A stretch of DNA of 64,000 nucleotides from Pedobacter cryoconitis (GCF_003259615.1 NZ_QLLR01000002.1:186001-250000); one strand, 5' to 3'. Positions 33,334 through 42,731 are shown, counted from the first letter of the stretch. Notes: generated by a model from the letters alone, not told the origin. Numbers and translations: made by a program.

Positions 33334-35838
33334 ATGATTATAAAACCATTACCTTACAAACGCGCAGTTTTACAGACGATGTTCTTTATCGCCTCAGCAA
33401 TTGCAATGCCCGCGTTTGCGCAGCAAAAACCGCAGGACCCTTTATTAAATATTTACAGAGCCAGTGCGGAAAAGATCAATGATTTGATTCATACTAAACT
33501 GGATGTCCGGTTTGATTACAAGAAACGTTATTTATATGGTAAAGAGTGGGTAACGATCAAGCCTCATGTTTATGCAACGGATAGTTTAAGACTGGATGCA
33601 AAGGGTATGGACATTAAAACTGTTGCTGTAGTGAAAAATGGCAAAAATATCCCCCTTAAATATACTTATGACAACCTTTCTCTGGCGATTAAATTAGATA
33701 AGGTTTATCAGCATACAGAAAACTATACCATTTACATTGATTACACAGCAAAGCCTGATGAGTTAAAAATTGAGGGTGGTGCAGCAATCACTGATGCTAA
33801 AGGACTTTATTTCATCAATCCTGATAGCACCGAGAAAGGTAAACCGGTACAAATCTGGACACAGGGTGAGCTGGAAAGTTCTTCTGCCTGGTTTCCTACG
33901 ATTGACAGGACTAATCAGAAGACTACCGACGAAATCAGCATGACTGTACCTGCCAAATATGTAACCTTGTCTAATGGCAGGCTGGCTTCACAGAAAAAAA
34001 ATGCGGATGGTACAAGAACGGATACCTGGAAAATGGAACTCCCCCATTCTCCTTATTTATTCATGATGGCAGTAGGTGATTTTAAGATCTACCGCGATAA
34101 ATGGCGTGATAAGGAAGTTAGTTATTACCTGGAGCCAAAGTATGCTGCGTATGCGAAAGACATATTTGGGTTCACTCCTGAGGCAATCGAGTTCTATTCT
34201 AAAACTTTAGGGGTAGATTATCCATGGAATAAGTATGCTCAGATTGTAGTAAGAGACTATGTAAGTGGTGCAATGGAAAATACAACAGCCACACTGCATG
34301 GGGCTTATGTACAAGGGACTGCGCGCGAACTGGCTGACAGATACTATGATAAAGGAAGAAGCACGATAGTTCATGAGCTCTTTCACCAGTGGTTTGGCGA
34401 TTATGTGACTGCTGAAAGCTGGAGCAACCTGACTGTGAATGAATCTTTTGCAGATTTTAGTGAGACAATATGGGCAGAACATAAGTATGGACAGGATACT
34501 GGTGATGACCATAACAATGAGGCAATGGAAGTTTACCTGGAAAATCCTGAAAATGCAAAGAAGGACCTGGTACGTTTTCATTATCATGATGCAATGGACA
34601 TGTTTGATGCTGTGTCTTACAAAAAAGGCGGCCGTATCCTGAATATGCTGCGTCATTTTTTAACACCTGATGTATTTTTCAAAGGATTGAATATTTACCT
34701 GAAAACCAACGCCTTTAAGAATGGCGAAGCGCAGCAATTGCGTTTAGCTATGGAAGAAGCAAGTGGAAAGGACCTGAACTGGTTCTTCAATCAGTGGTAT
34801 TATGGTGCCGGACACCCTGTACTGGACATCAAATATAAATGGGATGAGGCTACAAAAACGCAATTTGTTTACCTGAATCAAACGCAGGAAGGAAAAGCGT
34901 TTCAATTACCAATGGCTGTAGATTTATACAATGGGACTCAGAAAGAGCGCCAACAGGTCTGGATGCGCGGTAAATCAGATACTTTAACTTTCAAGCTTGC
35001 TGCTCAGCCTGAACTGGTGAATGTTGATGCAGAAAAAATTACATTAAGCAAAAAGACAGATCATAAAAGTATTACAGAATTCTTATTCCAATATCAGCAC
35101 GCGCCATTGTATATGGACAGACTGGAAGCGATAGATGCTGCTACTGCCCAGCAGAAGACCCCGGAAGCCCAGCAAATATTAGTAGCCGCTTTACAGGATA
35201 AGTATTACGGGTTACGTATCAGAACAATGAACAGCATAAATCCGGAAAATACAACCCTGGTGAATGCAGCGATACCTTTTATTCTTAAAATAGCAGAGCG
35301 TGATGATAACAACCTTGCAAAAGCTCAGGCATTGAAAATCATCAGTATGACTAAAGATGCAGCGCAACAATTACCGCTTTTCACAGCAGGCTTAAAAAGT
35401 AATTCTTATGCAGTACAGGGTGCTTCATTATTTGCCATGGCCAATTTAAAACCAGCGGAATCATTAGCTATGGCTAAAGCTTTTGAAAATGATAACAAAG
35501 GAGATTTAACCAAGGCTATGGTTACTGTTTATGCCAGAAATGGCAGTGACACCGAATGGCCTTTTGTTTTCAAAAACTTTGAGGAAAGCGATCCGCAGAC
35601 AAAATTTGACATGCTTAAAGATTTCGCTTTGATGACTGCTCACGTTAAAAGTCCGGAATATGCACAGCAGGGTATAAAGGCGTTAACAGAAATAGGGGTC
35701 AAATATAAAAGCCAGGGTGCAGCCCCGGTTATTTTAGATGTGCTTAATCAGCTTAAAAAAGTACGTCAGGAGCAAAATGACAGTTCTTCGGTGAAATTGA
35801 TCACAACAGGGCAACAGCAAATTAACGATAAGAAATAA
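33334..35838 (+). CDS. M1-family metallopeptidase (aminopeptidase), secreted
   Basis: This 834-residue zinc aminopeptidase of family M1 has a signal peptide near residues 1-30 (FFIASAIAMPAFAQQ). The N-terminal beta-domain is followed by the exopeptidase signature GAMEN at residues 312-316. The zinc motif HELFH (347-351) has its distal Glu370 in VNESFADF, giving HExxH-x18-E. A C-terminal HEAT/ARM-like helical region runs from about residue 590 to the end. It trims N-terminal residues from peptides in the periplasm or outside. It is divergent from the suf operon and closed by the terminator at 35857. Confidence 0.94.
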   Translation: MIIKPLPYKRAVLQTMFFIASAIAMPAFAQQKPQDPLLNIYRASAEKINDLIHTKLDVRFDYKKRYLYGKEWVTIKPHVYATDSLRLDAKGMDIKTVAVVKNGKNIPLKYTYDNLSLAIKLDKVYQHTENYTIYIDYTAKPDELKIEGGAAITDAKGLYFINPDSTEKGKPVQIWTQGELESSSAWFPTIDRTNQKTTDEISMTVPAKYVTLSNGRLASQKKNADGTRTDTWKMELPHSPYLFMMAVGDFKIYRDKWRDKEVSYYLEPKYAAYAKDIFGFTPEAIEFYSKTLGVDYPWNKYAQIVVRDYVSGAMENTTATLHGAYVQGTARELADRYYDKGRSTIVHELFHQWFGDYVTAESWSNLTVNESFADFSETIWAEHKYGQDTGDDHNNEAMEVYLENPENAKKDLVRFHYHDAMDMFDAVSYKKGGRILNMLRHFLTPDVFFKGLNIYLKTNAFKNGEAQQLRLAMEEASGKDLNWFFNQWYYGAGHPVLDIKYKWDEATKTQFVYLNQTQEGKAFQLPMAVDLYNGTQKERQQVWMRGKSDTLTFKLAAQPELVNVDAEKITLSKKTDHKSITEFLFQYQHAPLYMDRLEAIDAATAQQKTPEAQQILVAALQDKYYGLRIRTMNSINPENTTLVNAAIPFILKIAERDDNNLAKAQALKIISMTKDAAQQLPLFTAGLKSNSYAVQGASLFAMANLKPAESLAMAKAFENDNKGDLTKAMVTVYARNGSDTEWPFVFKNFEESDPQTKFDMLKDFALMTAHVKSPEYAQQGIKALTEIGVKYKSQGAAPVILDVLNQLKKVRQEQNDSSSVKLITTGQQQINDKK

Positions 35839-35856
35839 GTAGTTTATTAAAAATTC

Positions 35857-35893
35857 AAGCCCCCTTTAAAGCGTTAAATCTTAAAGGGGGCTT
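35857..35893. terminator. Bidirectional intrinsic terminator
   Basis: Arms 35857-35869 and 35881-35893 pair over 13 bp (AGCCCCCTTTAA/TTAAAGGGGGCT core) with an 11-nt loop. A T-run follows on the plus strand for the M1 peptidase gene, and an A-run precedes on the left for the convergent DUF3037 gene. Confidence 0.85.
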
Positions 35894-35897
35894 TTTG

Positions 35898-36281
35898 TTA
35901 AAGGACTTGTTCTTCCAGCAACAATATTATTTTTTCACTGGCATCCTTACAAAATCCGGGATGTACCCTGGAAGTCTGGAGCACAGTACTCCGCATTGCA
36001 GTAAGCCAGCGAAATCGTGAGGCCAGATCAAGCTGACCGATCGGCCCGCTCTGTTTTGTACCTGCACAAATCTGTTTTAAAGCCTGAAGGTTATCCTCAA
36101 TTTCCTGAATATCGGCAGTTTTAGAAAAAGCACTCAATTTTTCCTTATTTAAAAAGATCTCTGCCTGTAAAAATTTCTGTTTAGCGCAATACAGGATAAC
36201 ACCTGCATTCATAAATTCATCGCGTTCCACCCTGGGTACAACGCGGATTATCGCATACTCAAATAAGTGCTTGTCTTGCAT
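35898..36281 (-). CDS. DUF3037 protein paired with a HipA-like kinase
   Basis: This 127-residue protein shows the DUF3037 pattern: YAIIRVVPRVERDEFMNAGVILYC at the N terminus, FLQAEIFLNKEKL, and RFRWLTAMRSTVLQTSRVHPGFC at the end. The function is unknown. Its start overlaps the end of the HipA-like kinase gene by 23 bp, so the two are translationally coupled. Such kinase plus DUF3037 pairs recur across bacteria. A toxin-antitoxin or regulatory pair is possible but not shown here. Confidence 0.82.
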   Translation of the reverse strand: MQDKHLFEYAIIRVVPRVERDEFMNAGVILYCAKQKFLQAEIFLNKEKLSAFSKTADIQEIEDNLQALKQICAGTKQSGPIGQLDLASRFRWLTAMRSTVLQTSRVHPGFCKDASEKIILLLEEQVL

Positions 36282-37059
36282 TTTGTGCTTCTTTTACAAA
36301 AATTTCTGACTTCGCAATTCTCAGTTCCAAAAACCGTGCGTAGGCATTGCGGTGTTCTTCTGCAGAACTGAAAGTTTGCTCTTCACCTAACCATTCTGCC
36401 GGGATCAGCCCTACTACAGCATGAATCAGCTCTTTAGTAATTAATGAACTGAATTCTGCATCTACAGCTTCTAATTCTGTAGCCCAGGGCAGTAATACAT
36501 GGTCTTTAATCAGGGCAAACGGACGTTGTGCCTGTTCTTCCCAGTTCTGCCATGAGTGATGGAAATAAAGAGAAGCGCCATGATCGATCAGCCATAATTC
36601 TTTATGCCAGATCAGCATATTCGTATTACGGGCGGTACGGTCCATATTGGTCAGCAAACAATCCAGCCACACAATTTGCGAGGCTAGTTTAGCATCTATA
36701 GTAGTCACGGTCGGATCAAAGGTAATTGCTCCTGACAGATAATGAAGCGCAAGGTTAAGGCCTACACTGGCTTTAAGCAGATCCTGTATTTCTTCATCAG
36801 GCTCTGTCCGGCCAAAGGCCTCATCTAAATTAGCAAGTACAATTTCCGGCACTCTGAATCCAAGTGCGCGGGCAATTTCGCCACCGATAATTTCCGCAAT
36901 TAATGCTTTAACTCCTTGTCCGGCACCGCGAAACTTAAGGACATAGAGAAAATCATCATCGGCCTCTGCAATAGCAGGCATAGATCCCCCTTCGCGTAAG
37001 GGTGTAACATAACGCGTTACACTGACGGTTCTGAGTTGAAGTTCGTTAGTATTCATCAT
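36259..37059 (-). CDS. HipA-family Ser/Thr kinase-like protein
   Basis: This 266-residue protein has a HipA-type kinase fold. The ATG at 37059 (or 37056) is used, because the frame's earlier start at 37098 adds residues not expected in the family. Seen are the ATP-binding YVLKFRGAGQGVKALIAEIIGG, the catalytic LDCLLTNMDRTARNTNML with the Asp/Asn pair, and LWLIDHGASLYFHH as the metal-binding segment. It lacks the N-terminal HipA subdomain and any HipB-like HTH partner. It is coupled to DUF3037. The substrate is unknown; classical HipA phosphorylates glutamyl-tRNA synthetase. Confidence 0.8.
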   Translation of the reverse strand: MMNTNELQLRTVSVTRYVTPLREGGSMPAIAEADDDFLYVLKFRGAGQGVKALIAEIIGGEIARALGFRVPEIVLANLDEAFGRTEPDEEIQDLLKASVGLNLALHYLSGAITFDPTVTTIDAKLASQIVWLDCLLTNMDRTARNTNMLIWHKELWLIDHGASLYFHHSWQNWEEQAQRPFALIKDHVLLPWATELEAVDAEFSSLITKELIHAVVGLIPAEWLGEEQTFSSAEEHRNAYARFLELRIAKSEIFVKEAQNARQALI

Positions 37060-37240
37060 AAAAAAACTTTGGATAGAGAAGGCTTGAAATTTAGGCAAAT
37101 TATTTCAATGGCCTCATTTAAAAACCCGGAAAGTTTTTGGATGTTGATGGTGAGGCTTCTCAGCGCCTACATTTTGAGGGATGAGAAGAAAGATGATCAG
37201 AAGAAAACGAAGAGATGTCTCTAAGTCCATAATTGGTAGT

Positions 37241-37987
37241 TTATAGTGCATTAAGTAAAACAGATGAAGGGGATAAAAGGGGATTGGTGGCTGAAGCGCC
37301 AATATAAATTTTCGATCTCCAAACAATGAAAGTACAGCTGCTAATCAACTTAGTATAATCAAGATTACCGAATTTATCCAGCCCCTGTCCAAAAATCAGG
37401 GTATAGGTTTCAAAACGACCTAGTCCCTTTGGTATATTTTTCATAATAATACTTCCTGAGTATTGATAAGGAGCTGCCTTACTGGTAGCGATCATATTTG
37501 TTCCATCATAAAAACCTGGGTTAAATTCTCCCTGGAACAATGCAATCCATTTTTTGTTTGCTTTTATTTGATTACAGCATGGACTTGAAAAATGTGCAAT
37601 CAGAAAATCTGTCCCAATATTATCCGCATTCACACTTATATTACTGCACACCGCAGGGAGTGGCTGATTGAGTATCGCGGATGTACTTAAGGAAAGTGTA
37701 GCTACAATTGTTTCTGTAGTTTTCCCTTTATCAATACCCAAACCAATTATGTAATTTTTCTTCCCAATAGAAAGTGCTCCGAACAGGTGTTCTCCAAATA
37801 ACTCACCGCTGATTATTTTCCTGGTTTGCAGTGCTTCAGAAGTTGAAAGCGCTCGTGTTCCTTCCCAAATTGCAAGAAAGCACCCCATAGCTACCGGATC
37901 TGAACCAGGTAATAGATTAAACGAAATGGATGCCTGCTTTTCATTTACAGGCTTTCCGATGAGTTGAATAACGCCTTGCGTACACAT
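37241..37987 (-). CDS. Unknown protein with an apparent internal duplication
   Basis: This 248-residue protein has no recognised family, signal peptide or membrane segment. Two halves look related: VAMGCFLAIWEG ... SGELFGEHLFGAL ... NYIIGLGIDKGKTTETIVATLSL in the first, and KKWIALFQGEF ... YSGSIIMKNIPKGL ... YTLIFGQGLDKFGNLDYTKLISS in the second. Both share an early small/hydrophobic-aromatic strand, a Ser-Gly turn and a Gly-x-Asp turn about 50 residues later. Two tandem beta-rich domains are therefore likely. It is a single-gene unit on the minus strand between a HipA-like kinase and a lipoprotein gene. No function is proposed. Confidence 0.7.
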   Translation of the reverse strand: MCTQGVIQLIGKPVNEKQASISFNLLPGSDPVAMGCFLAIWEGTRALSTSEALQTRKIISGELFGEHLFGALSIGKKNYIIGLGIDKGKTTETIVATLSLSTSAILNQPLPAVCSNISVNADNIGTDFLIAHFSSPCCNQIKANKKWIALFQGEFNPGFYDGTNMIATSKAAPYQYSGSIIMKNIPKGLGRFETYTLIFGQGLDKFGNLDYTKLISSCTFIVWRSKIYIGASATNPLLSPSSVLLNAL

Positions 37988-38159
37988 AATCTGTAGTGAT
38001 TTAAGAACAAATATTTAAATCAAATATCCAGCTGACAGCTCAAAAAGAGCAGGGTGAAAACAGCTTTTCGGCTTCAGCATTTTAGCTTTATTAAAAGGCA
38101 AAACGCAGTTTACTGTAAGAAATATTTTACCTAGGTTAGCATAAAAAAACACCCAGATT

Positions 38160-38816
38160 ATGAAATTAAAATTTACTATTCTATTTACTGCATTAATTGC
38201 AGTGAGTGCTGTTGCTTGTAAACAAAAAGAAACATCAGCCGAAGAAACCACAGCGGCCGGCAGAGGTGTAACTATACCTGATTCGGTTTTGGTTGATGTG
38301 CGAACTGCAAGAGAATATGTCAATAATTATGCTGCACATGCAGGTTTTGTAGACCCAACTGAAGAGGAAGAAAGAGAACGTAAACCTAAGAAACCAGATA
38401 CACGATGCGTTTGGTTCAGTAAAACAAGATTACAGCAAATGCTGAACAAGCTGGAGAAGGAAGACGGTGATGGTGTACGTTTCTATATGATTACTTATAA
38501 TAAAAAGTATGATACTACCCTGGTAGGTAGAAAAACGTTGATTCCTGAAAAAAAATATTGGGGATATAATACCTTACTTATGGTTTCAACCAAACCTGTT
38601 AAAACTGGTGATGAAATATTGCATTTCGATTATTATGAAAACATGGTTAACCAGGAAGGTATGGCACAAAAGAATGCGAAATCAGAAAAACCAGGCTTTA
38701 TTGTGACTTTCGTTCCTGAAAACCGAGGTGAATTATGTCCTCCACCAGCAACCTGCGAATTCGAAGGAGCAACTTTGCTTGACCCAATACAAAAAACTGA
38801 TACCTCAAAGAAATAA
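38160..38816 (+). CDS. Hypothetical lipoprotein
   Basis: This 218-residue predicted lipoprotein has a signal peptide MKLKFTILFTALIAVSAVAC with a lipobox Cys at residue 20. The mature region begins with a Glu/Thr-rich linker, then YVNNYAAHAGF, a Glu/Arg-rich stretch (EEEERERKPKKPDTR) and WGYNTLLMVSTKPVKTG. The C-terminal part holds a Cys pair (LCPPPATCEF). I recognise no family. The next gene starts 1 nt after its stop, so it is the first gene of a four-gene unit ending in a two-component system, and it may be a sensed or sensing component. Confidence 0.75.
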   Translation: MKLKFTILFTALIAVSAVACKQKETSAEETTAAGRGVTIPDSVLVDVRTAREYVNNYAAHAGFVDPTEEEERERKPKKPDTRCVWFSKTRLQQMLNKLEKEDGDGVRFYMITYNKKYDTTLVGRKTLIPEKKYWGYNTLLMVSTKPVKTGDEILHFDYYENMVNQEGMAQKNAKSEKPGFIVTFVPENRGELCPPPATCEFEGATLLDPIQKTDTSKK

Positions 38817-38817
38817 T

Positions 38818-39465
38818 ATGCACGCGTTTTTCACTGTCAATACTGTTACGGAACTTATTTGCCTGTTAATAAGTGTGATCTGCTTATATAAAGATAAAAA
38901 TGTATACTGGAGATCCTTTATGCTTTATCTTTTAATGGTCTGTATCGTAGAAATGGTTGGCATCAGTTTACGCCTGGAACATAAACCAAATTACGCTCTC
39001 TATACTTGGTTCCTGGTGATTGAATGTACTATGATAAGTTGTTTTTTCTATCATTTGTACAGGAAATATCACCACAAACCTGGCCAGCTTTACAGCTGGT
39101 TAGGTTTGTTTATCTTAGTCTTCCTATTGGAATTGTTTACGAATCATTTTAGTAATTTTGCATCTAAGACAGCCGCTTTTATGTCGGTCGTTTTCGTTAT
39201 TGCCAGCTTATATTATTATGTGCTGATTCTAAAAGATGAACATTTCAGAAAACTAGAAACTTACCCTCCTTTCTGGATAGTCAATGGTGTCTTGTTTTTC
39301 TACTTTGGCAGCACCGCATGTAACGTCTTTTTTGACTATCTTTTGCAAGAGAAAGCCCATTCACTGAGTTTATCTACAAGGTATGTTACTTTTAATATTC
39401 TGAATGTACTTTTATATAGTTGTTGGTCTTACGCTTTTATATGCAGATATCGTCAAAGGAATTAA
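38818..39465 (+). CDS. Polytopic membrane protein of unknown function
   Basis: This 215-residue protein has about seven hydrophobic helices. The frame extends upstream to 38728, but the ATG at 38818, 1 nt after the lipoprotein stop, is the natural start. Helices include VTELICLLISVICLY, FMLYLLMVCIVEMVGISL, YTWFLVIECTMISCFFYHL, GLFILVFLLELF, AAFMSVVFVIASLYYYVLIL, WIVNGVLFFYFGSTACNVFF and ILNVLLYSCWSYAFI. It overlaps the downstream kinase gene by 25 bp. It may be an input module for the kinase, by position. Confidence 0.78.
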   Translation: MHAFFTVNTVTELICLLISVICLYKDKNVYWRSFMLYLLMVCIVEMVGISLRLEHKPNYALYTWFLVIECTMISCFFYHLYRKYHHKPGQLYSWLGLFILVFLLELFTNHFSNFASKTAAFMSVVFVIASLYYYVLILKDEHFRKLETYPPFWIVNGVLFFYFGSTACNVFFDYLLQEKAHSLSLSTRYVTFNILNVLLYSCWSYAFICRYRQRN

Positions 39466-40226
39466 TTCTATTAATCGCCATAATCACGTTCATTTTCCTG
39501 ATTGCCCCTCTTTTCCTGATTATTTATATCTTTTTATACAATAAAAAGAAAGCGAAACATCTTGAAGAAAAAGAAGTACTGAAGAAAACATTTGAACTGG
39601 AATTACTAAAAAGCCAGGTAGAAGTGCAGGAACACATTCTGCAAACTATAGCGGGTGATCTGCATGATAATATAGGACAACTATTGAGCCTGACCAGTAT
39701 GACATTAAGTTCTATAAAAGCAGATCATTTAAGAGAAGAGAAGATTAATACTGCCGCAGAATTAACACATCGTGCAATTAAGGAACTGCGGCAGCTCTCC
39801 AAAAAGATGAACGGACAGGAACTGATTAAAAAAAGTCTTGGTCACGCTATTGCTTACGAACTGGACTGGCTCAAAAAAGGCCTGGCTTACGAAATTCAGT
39901 TCACCGACAATACGACACATTCTATTTCGGCACATGCCGACAAAGAGTTAATTATGTTCCGGTTGTTCCAGGAAATCCTGAGCAATATTTTGAAACATGC
40001 ACAAGCTACCCGAATCAAAATCACCATCGATCAAACTAAAGATTACTTGTCTCTTTTTGTACAAGACAACGGGAAGGGTTTCATCCTGGCAGATAAATTA
40101 GAAGCCGGCGATGGCTTAGGTCTGGGCAATCTTCAGAAGAGAACATCGATGATGGACGGAAATTTCACCATCAACTCTACCCCTGGTAAAGGCACGGATA
40201 TACAGGTTTCAATTCCTTATCAATAA
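39441..40226 (+). CDS. Sensor histidine kinase (NarX-like, HisKA_3)
   Basis: This 261-residue kinase has one N-terminal transmembrane helix (ELILLIAIITFIFLIAPLFLIIYIFL), a coiled coil, and a HisKA_3 dimerisation domain with the phospho-acceptor His in IAGDLHDNIGQLLSL. The HATPase region has FQEILSNILKHAQAT (N-box), VQDNGKGFIL (G1) and GLGLGNLQKRTSMM (G2). There is no periplasmic sensor domain. The ATG at 39441 is preferred. It overlaps the upstream membrane-protein gene by 25 bp, and the LuxR-type response regulator follows after 180 bp. Confidence 0.92.
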   Translation: MQISSKELILLIAIITFIFLIAPLFLIIYIFLYNKKKAKHLEEKEVLKKTFELELLKSQVEVQEHILQTIAGDLHDNIGQLLSLTSMTLSSIKADHLREEKINTAAELTHRAIKELRQLSKKMNGQELIKKSLGHAIAYELDWLKKGLAYEIQFTDNTTHSISAHADKELIMFRLFQEILSNILKHAQATRIKITIDQTKDYLSLFVQDNGKGFILADKLEAGDGLGLGNLQKRTSMMDGNFTINSTPGKGTDIQVSIPYQ

Positions 40227-40406
40227 GTCTCTTTAGAATTTATCTTATACTACTCCTGTTTTATCAGATTATCATTGTATAAAAATGTAATTACCTGCTA
40301 TTTCTGTATTGTTTCACTAAAAAAAAGCAATAAATGCTTTTAATTTATAAATTTATGCCTTGTTTAATTGAGCTTATCAGCTAAACGGATTTTTAAGGGC
40401 GTTCAA

Positions 40407-41060
40407 ATGGAAGAAAATAAAATAGCTATTGCAATCGTTGACGATCATACTTTATTTAGAAAAGGAATGGTTAGCTTATTAGAGGAATCAGATGAAATTA
40501 ATATTCTTTTTGATGCCTCCAATGGAGTAGAAATGATCAGCATAATTGCTCAGCATGCGCTTCCACAGGTAATCCTGATGGACATTAATATGCCGCAAAT
40601 GGATGGATATGAAGCTACGAAATGGCTTTCCAGCAACCATCCTCAAATCAAAGTCCTTGCTTTAAGTATGTATGATGAGGACAAACCCATTATTGAAATG
40701 CTTAAAAGCGGTGCGGGGGGCTATTTGTTAAAAGAGTCTAAGACCTCAGATCTGATTACAGCGATCAAAACTATAGCCGCACATGGCTATTTTATGAACA
40801 ACCTGGTTTCAGGGAAACTAATCAGGTCTTTACAGGAAAATAATCCTGCAAAAACCCTTTTGCAGGAAATCTCAGTAAATGAACGTAAATTTTTAGAACA
40901 TTGCTGCTCTGAATTTACTTATAAGGAGATTGCTGACAAGATGAATCTTAGCCCGCATACGATAGATAATTACCGTGAATCTCTCTTTCAAAAATTTGAA
41001 ATAAAATCACGTACAGGACTCGTGTTATTTGCACTTCGCAATGAGCTGATTAAACTATAG
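40407..41060 (+). CDS. NarL/LuxR-type response regulator
   Basis: This 217-residue DNA-binding response regulator has a receiver domain with IVDDHTLFRKG, phospho-acceptor Asp59 in VILMDINMPQMDG, the switch Ser in LALSMYDED and the Lys in YLLKESKTSDL. The C-terminal LuxR HTH reads EFTYKEIADKMNLSPHTIDNYRESLFQKFEIKSR. The ATG at 40407 is preferred over 40368. It is the likely partner of the HisKA_3 kinase just upstream. Its targets are unknown. Confidence 0.92.
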   Translation: MEENKIAIAIVDDHTLFRKGMVSLLEESDEINILFDASNGVEMISIIAQHALPQVILMDINMPQMDGYEATKWLSSNHPQIKVLALSMYDEDKPIIEMLKSGAGGYLLKESKTSDLITAIKTIAAHGYFMNNLVSGKLIRSLQENNPAKTLLQEISVNERKFLEHCCSEFTYKEIADKMNLSPHTIDNYRESLFQKFEIKSRTGLVLFALRNELIKL

Positions 41061-41168
41061 CAAATTAGCTTACCAGCTTCCTCCGCCCCGGGTAAGCATT
41101 TGCAAGCATTATGATTAAAGTTCAGGTCATCACGATGTTTTTCCTTGAAATGCTGATCGCATAAAAAA

Positions 41169-41199
41169 AAGGTTAACCTGCAATACACAGATTAACCTT
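41169..41199. terminator. Weak bidirectional hairpin between response regulator and SusD genes
   Basis: Arms 41169-41176 and 41192-41199 (AAGGTTAA/TTAACCTT) pair over 8 bp around a 15-nt loop, with an A-run on the left and a T-rich tract on the right. This suits termination of the minus-strand SusD transcript, 21 bp beyond its stop, and of the convergent response-regulator gene. Confidence 0.6.
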
Positions 41200-41219
41200 C
41201 TTTATGGGTTTAGTTGCTA

Positions 41220-42731
41220 TTAATATCCAGCATTCTGAATATAGTTAGGATTAGTTAATTGATTATCCGGTATTGGAAAAACAAGGTTTCTTGGATTATC
41301 AACTGCTTTCTCTTGCCACGGAGTTAAGAATTTTCCAAAACGGATCAAGTCTTGTCTTCTTACACCTTCCCAGAAAAACTCACGTCCGCGTTCATCCAGT
41401 AAATTGTCAACCGTTAAACTTCCGAAAGCACTTGCTCCTCTGAAAGTTCTGAGTGAATTCACAACAGTCAATGCAGGGCCTGTTAAACCTGTTCTCAGCT
41501 GCGCTTCGGCTTTCATTAATAAAACATCTGAATATCTGTAATATACCCAGTCATTCTCCGCTTTATCAGTGGCTCCATTTACATAATCAATTGGGTATTT
41601 AATCACCCGGATACCTGCAACTTCAAGGTGATTGGGATCAGTTTCAACGTTACTTACTTCTGGAGTAAAGATCAGGTTATTGTTACGTCTGTCTTTAATT
41701 GCAATTCCTTTTTCATTGTATTGCTGACCAATCAAAAAGCCCACTTTAACACCAGATATATCAGTTACTCCGGCATATGCACCCCCTATCCGCTGATCAG
41801 CTGCTTCAAACTTTTTATAAAAATCGGATAATGTAGCAAATCCATTGTAACCATTTGGATTTTGATTGTAGTGCAGAGGTGGCACCCACATATTTTTCAC
41901 ATCCCCTGCGTCAGAACCACCAATATTTTGAGCCGTAAAAATATTCTCTTTTGATAATTTATCATTATTTGGCGCAAAATTATCAAAGTAGTTTGTTGTC
42001 AGCTGATATTTACCCGAATTGATAATCTCATCTGCAAGTGCAATCACTTTTGCCATGTCAGCTGCATCAAAAGTAGGTACAGCCCGGTTCAGAAAGGCCC
42101 CTTTATTCAGGTAACATTTCATCAGCAACATTTTTGCTGCATCTTTATTTGCAAAATAATTAGGCCCGTCAGTTAACAAAGGAATAATTGCAGTTAATTC
42201 TGAAATCAGGTAATCAATCTGTTCAGGTGCCTTTCTAACTTTCGATGGTAAACTTACATCTTCTCCTGGCTCACGGTAAGGAACCTGTCCCCAGCCGTCT
42301 AAGATAGAAAACTGTGCAAATGCACGAAGAAATCTTGCCGCAGCACCCTGTACAGGAGTGGGATTATATAGCAATACATTGGTCGCTGCATAACTTACTC
42401 CGTTTAAATCTCTGAAACTACTTGAAATACGGGTATGGTCCGCTTCCCAACGGTGTAAGTGTAAAGCACGCCACGCTCCGTTATCATCCCAATCACCAGC
42501 TCTTGTAGGCACAATAGCCTCATCAGAAGGAAATTCCTGCAAAGACCAGAAACCAAATGGCCCTTGATATGGGCTTCGCATAGCCTTATAACTTGCATTT
42601 AACAGATCGGCAACGTTCCCGCTGTTAATCCCGCCATTACCAATCTGGCCATTCAACTTCTCATCCAGTTTTGTACAGCCCGACAAAGATATTGTCAGTA
42701 CCATAAAAGCGATTATATATTTATTTTTCAT
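41220..42731 (-). CDS. SusD/RagB-family nutrient-binding lipoprotein
   Basis: This 503-residue outer-membrane lipoprotein caps the SusC channel. The ATG at 42731 starts the signal peptide MKNKYIIAFMVLTISLSGC with a lipobox. TPR-like helices follow, with AARFLRAFAQFSILDGWGQVPYRE in the SusD N-terminal region and VYYRYSDVLLMKAEAQLRTG, LLDERGREFFWEGVRRQDLIRFGKF and FPIPDNQLTNPNYIQNAGY in the C-terminal region, all typical of the RagB/SusD family. It follows SusC directly, with 16 bp between. Confidence 0.95.
   Translation of the reverse strand: MKNKYIIAFMVLTISLSGCTKLDEKLNGQIGNGGINSGNVADLLNASYKAMRSPYQGPFGFWSLQEFPSDEAIVPTRAGDWDDNGAWRALHLHRWEADHTRISSSFRDLNGVSYAATNVLLYNPTPVQGAAARFLRAFAQFSILDGWGQVPYREPGEDVSLPSKVRKAPEQIDYLISELTAIIPLLTDGPNYFANKDAAKMLLMKCYLNKGAFLNRAVPTFDAADMAKVIALADEIINSGKYQLTTNYFDNFAPNNDKLSKENIFTAQNIGGSDAGDVKNMWVPPLHYNQNPNGYNGFATLSDFYKKFEAADQRIGGAYAGVTDISGVKVGFLIGQQYNEKGIAIKDRRNNNLIFTPEVSNVETDPNHLEVAGIRVIKYPIDYVNGATDKAENDWVYYRYSDVLLMKAEAQLRTGLTGPALTVVNSLRTFRGASAFGSLTVDNLLDERGREFFWEGVRRQDLIRFGKFLTPWQEKAVDNPRNLVFPIPDNQLTNPNYIQNAGY

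Noticed and set aside
37108..37224. 38-residue plus-strand frame between HipA-like and unknown genes
   Set aside because: Too short, no supporting signal, and overlapped by an equally open minus-strand frame; kept out for lack of evidence.
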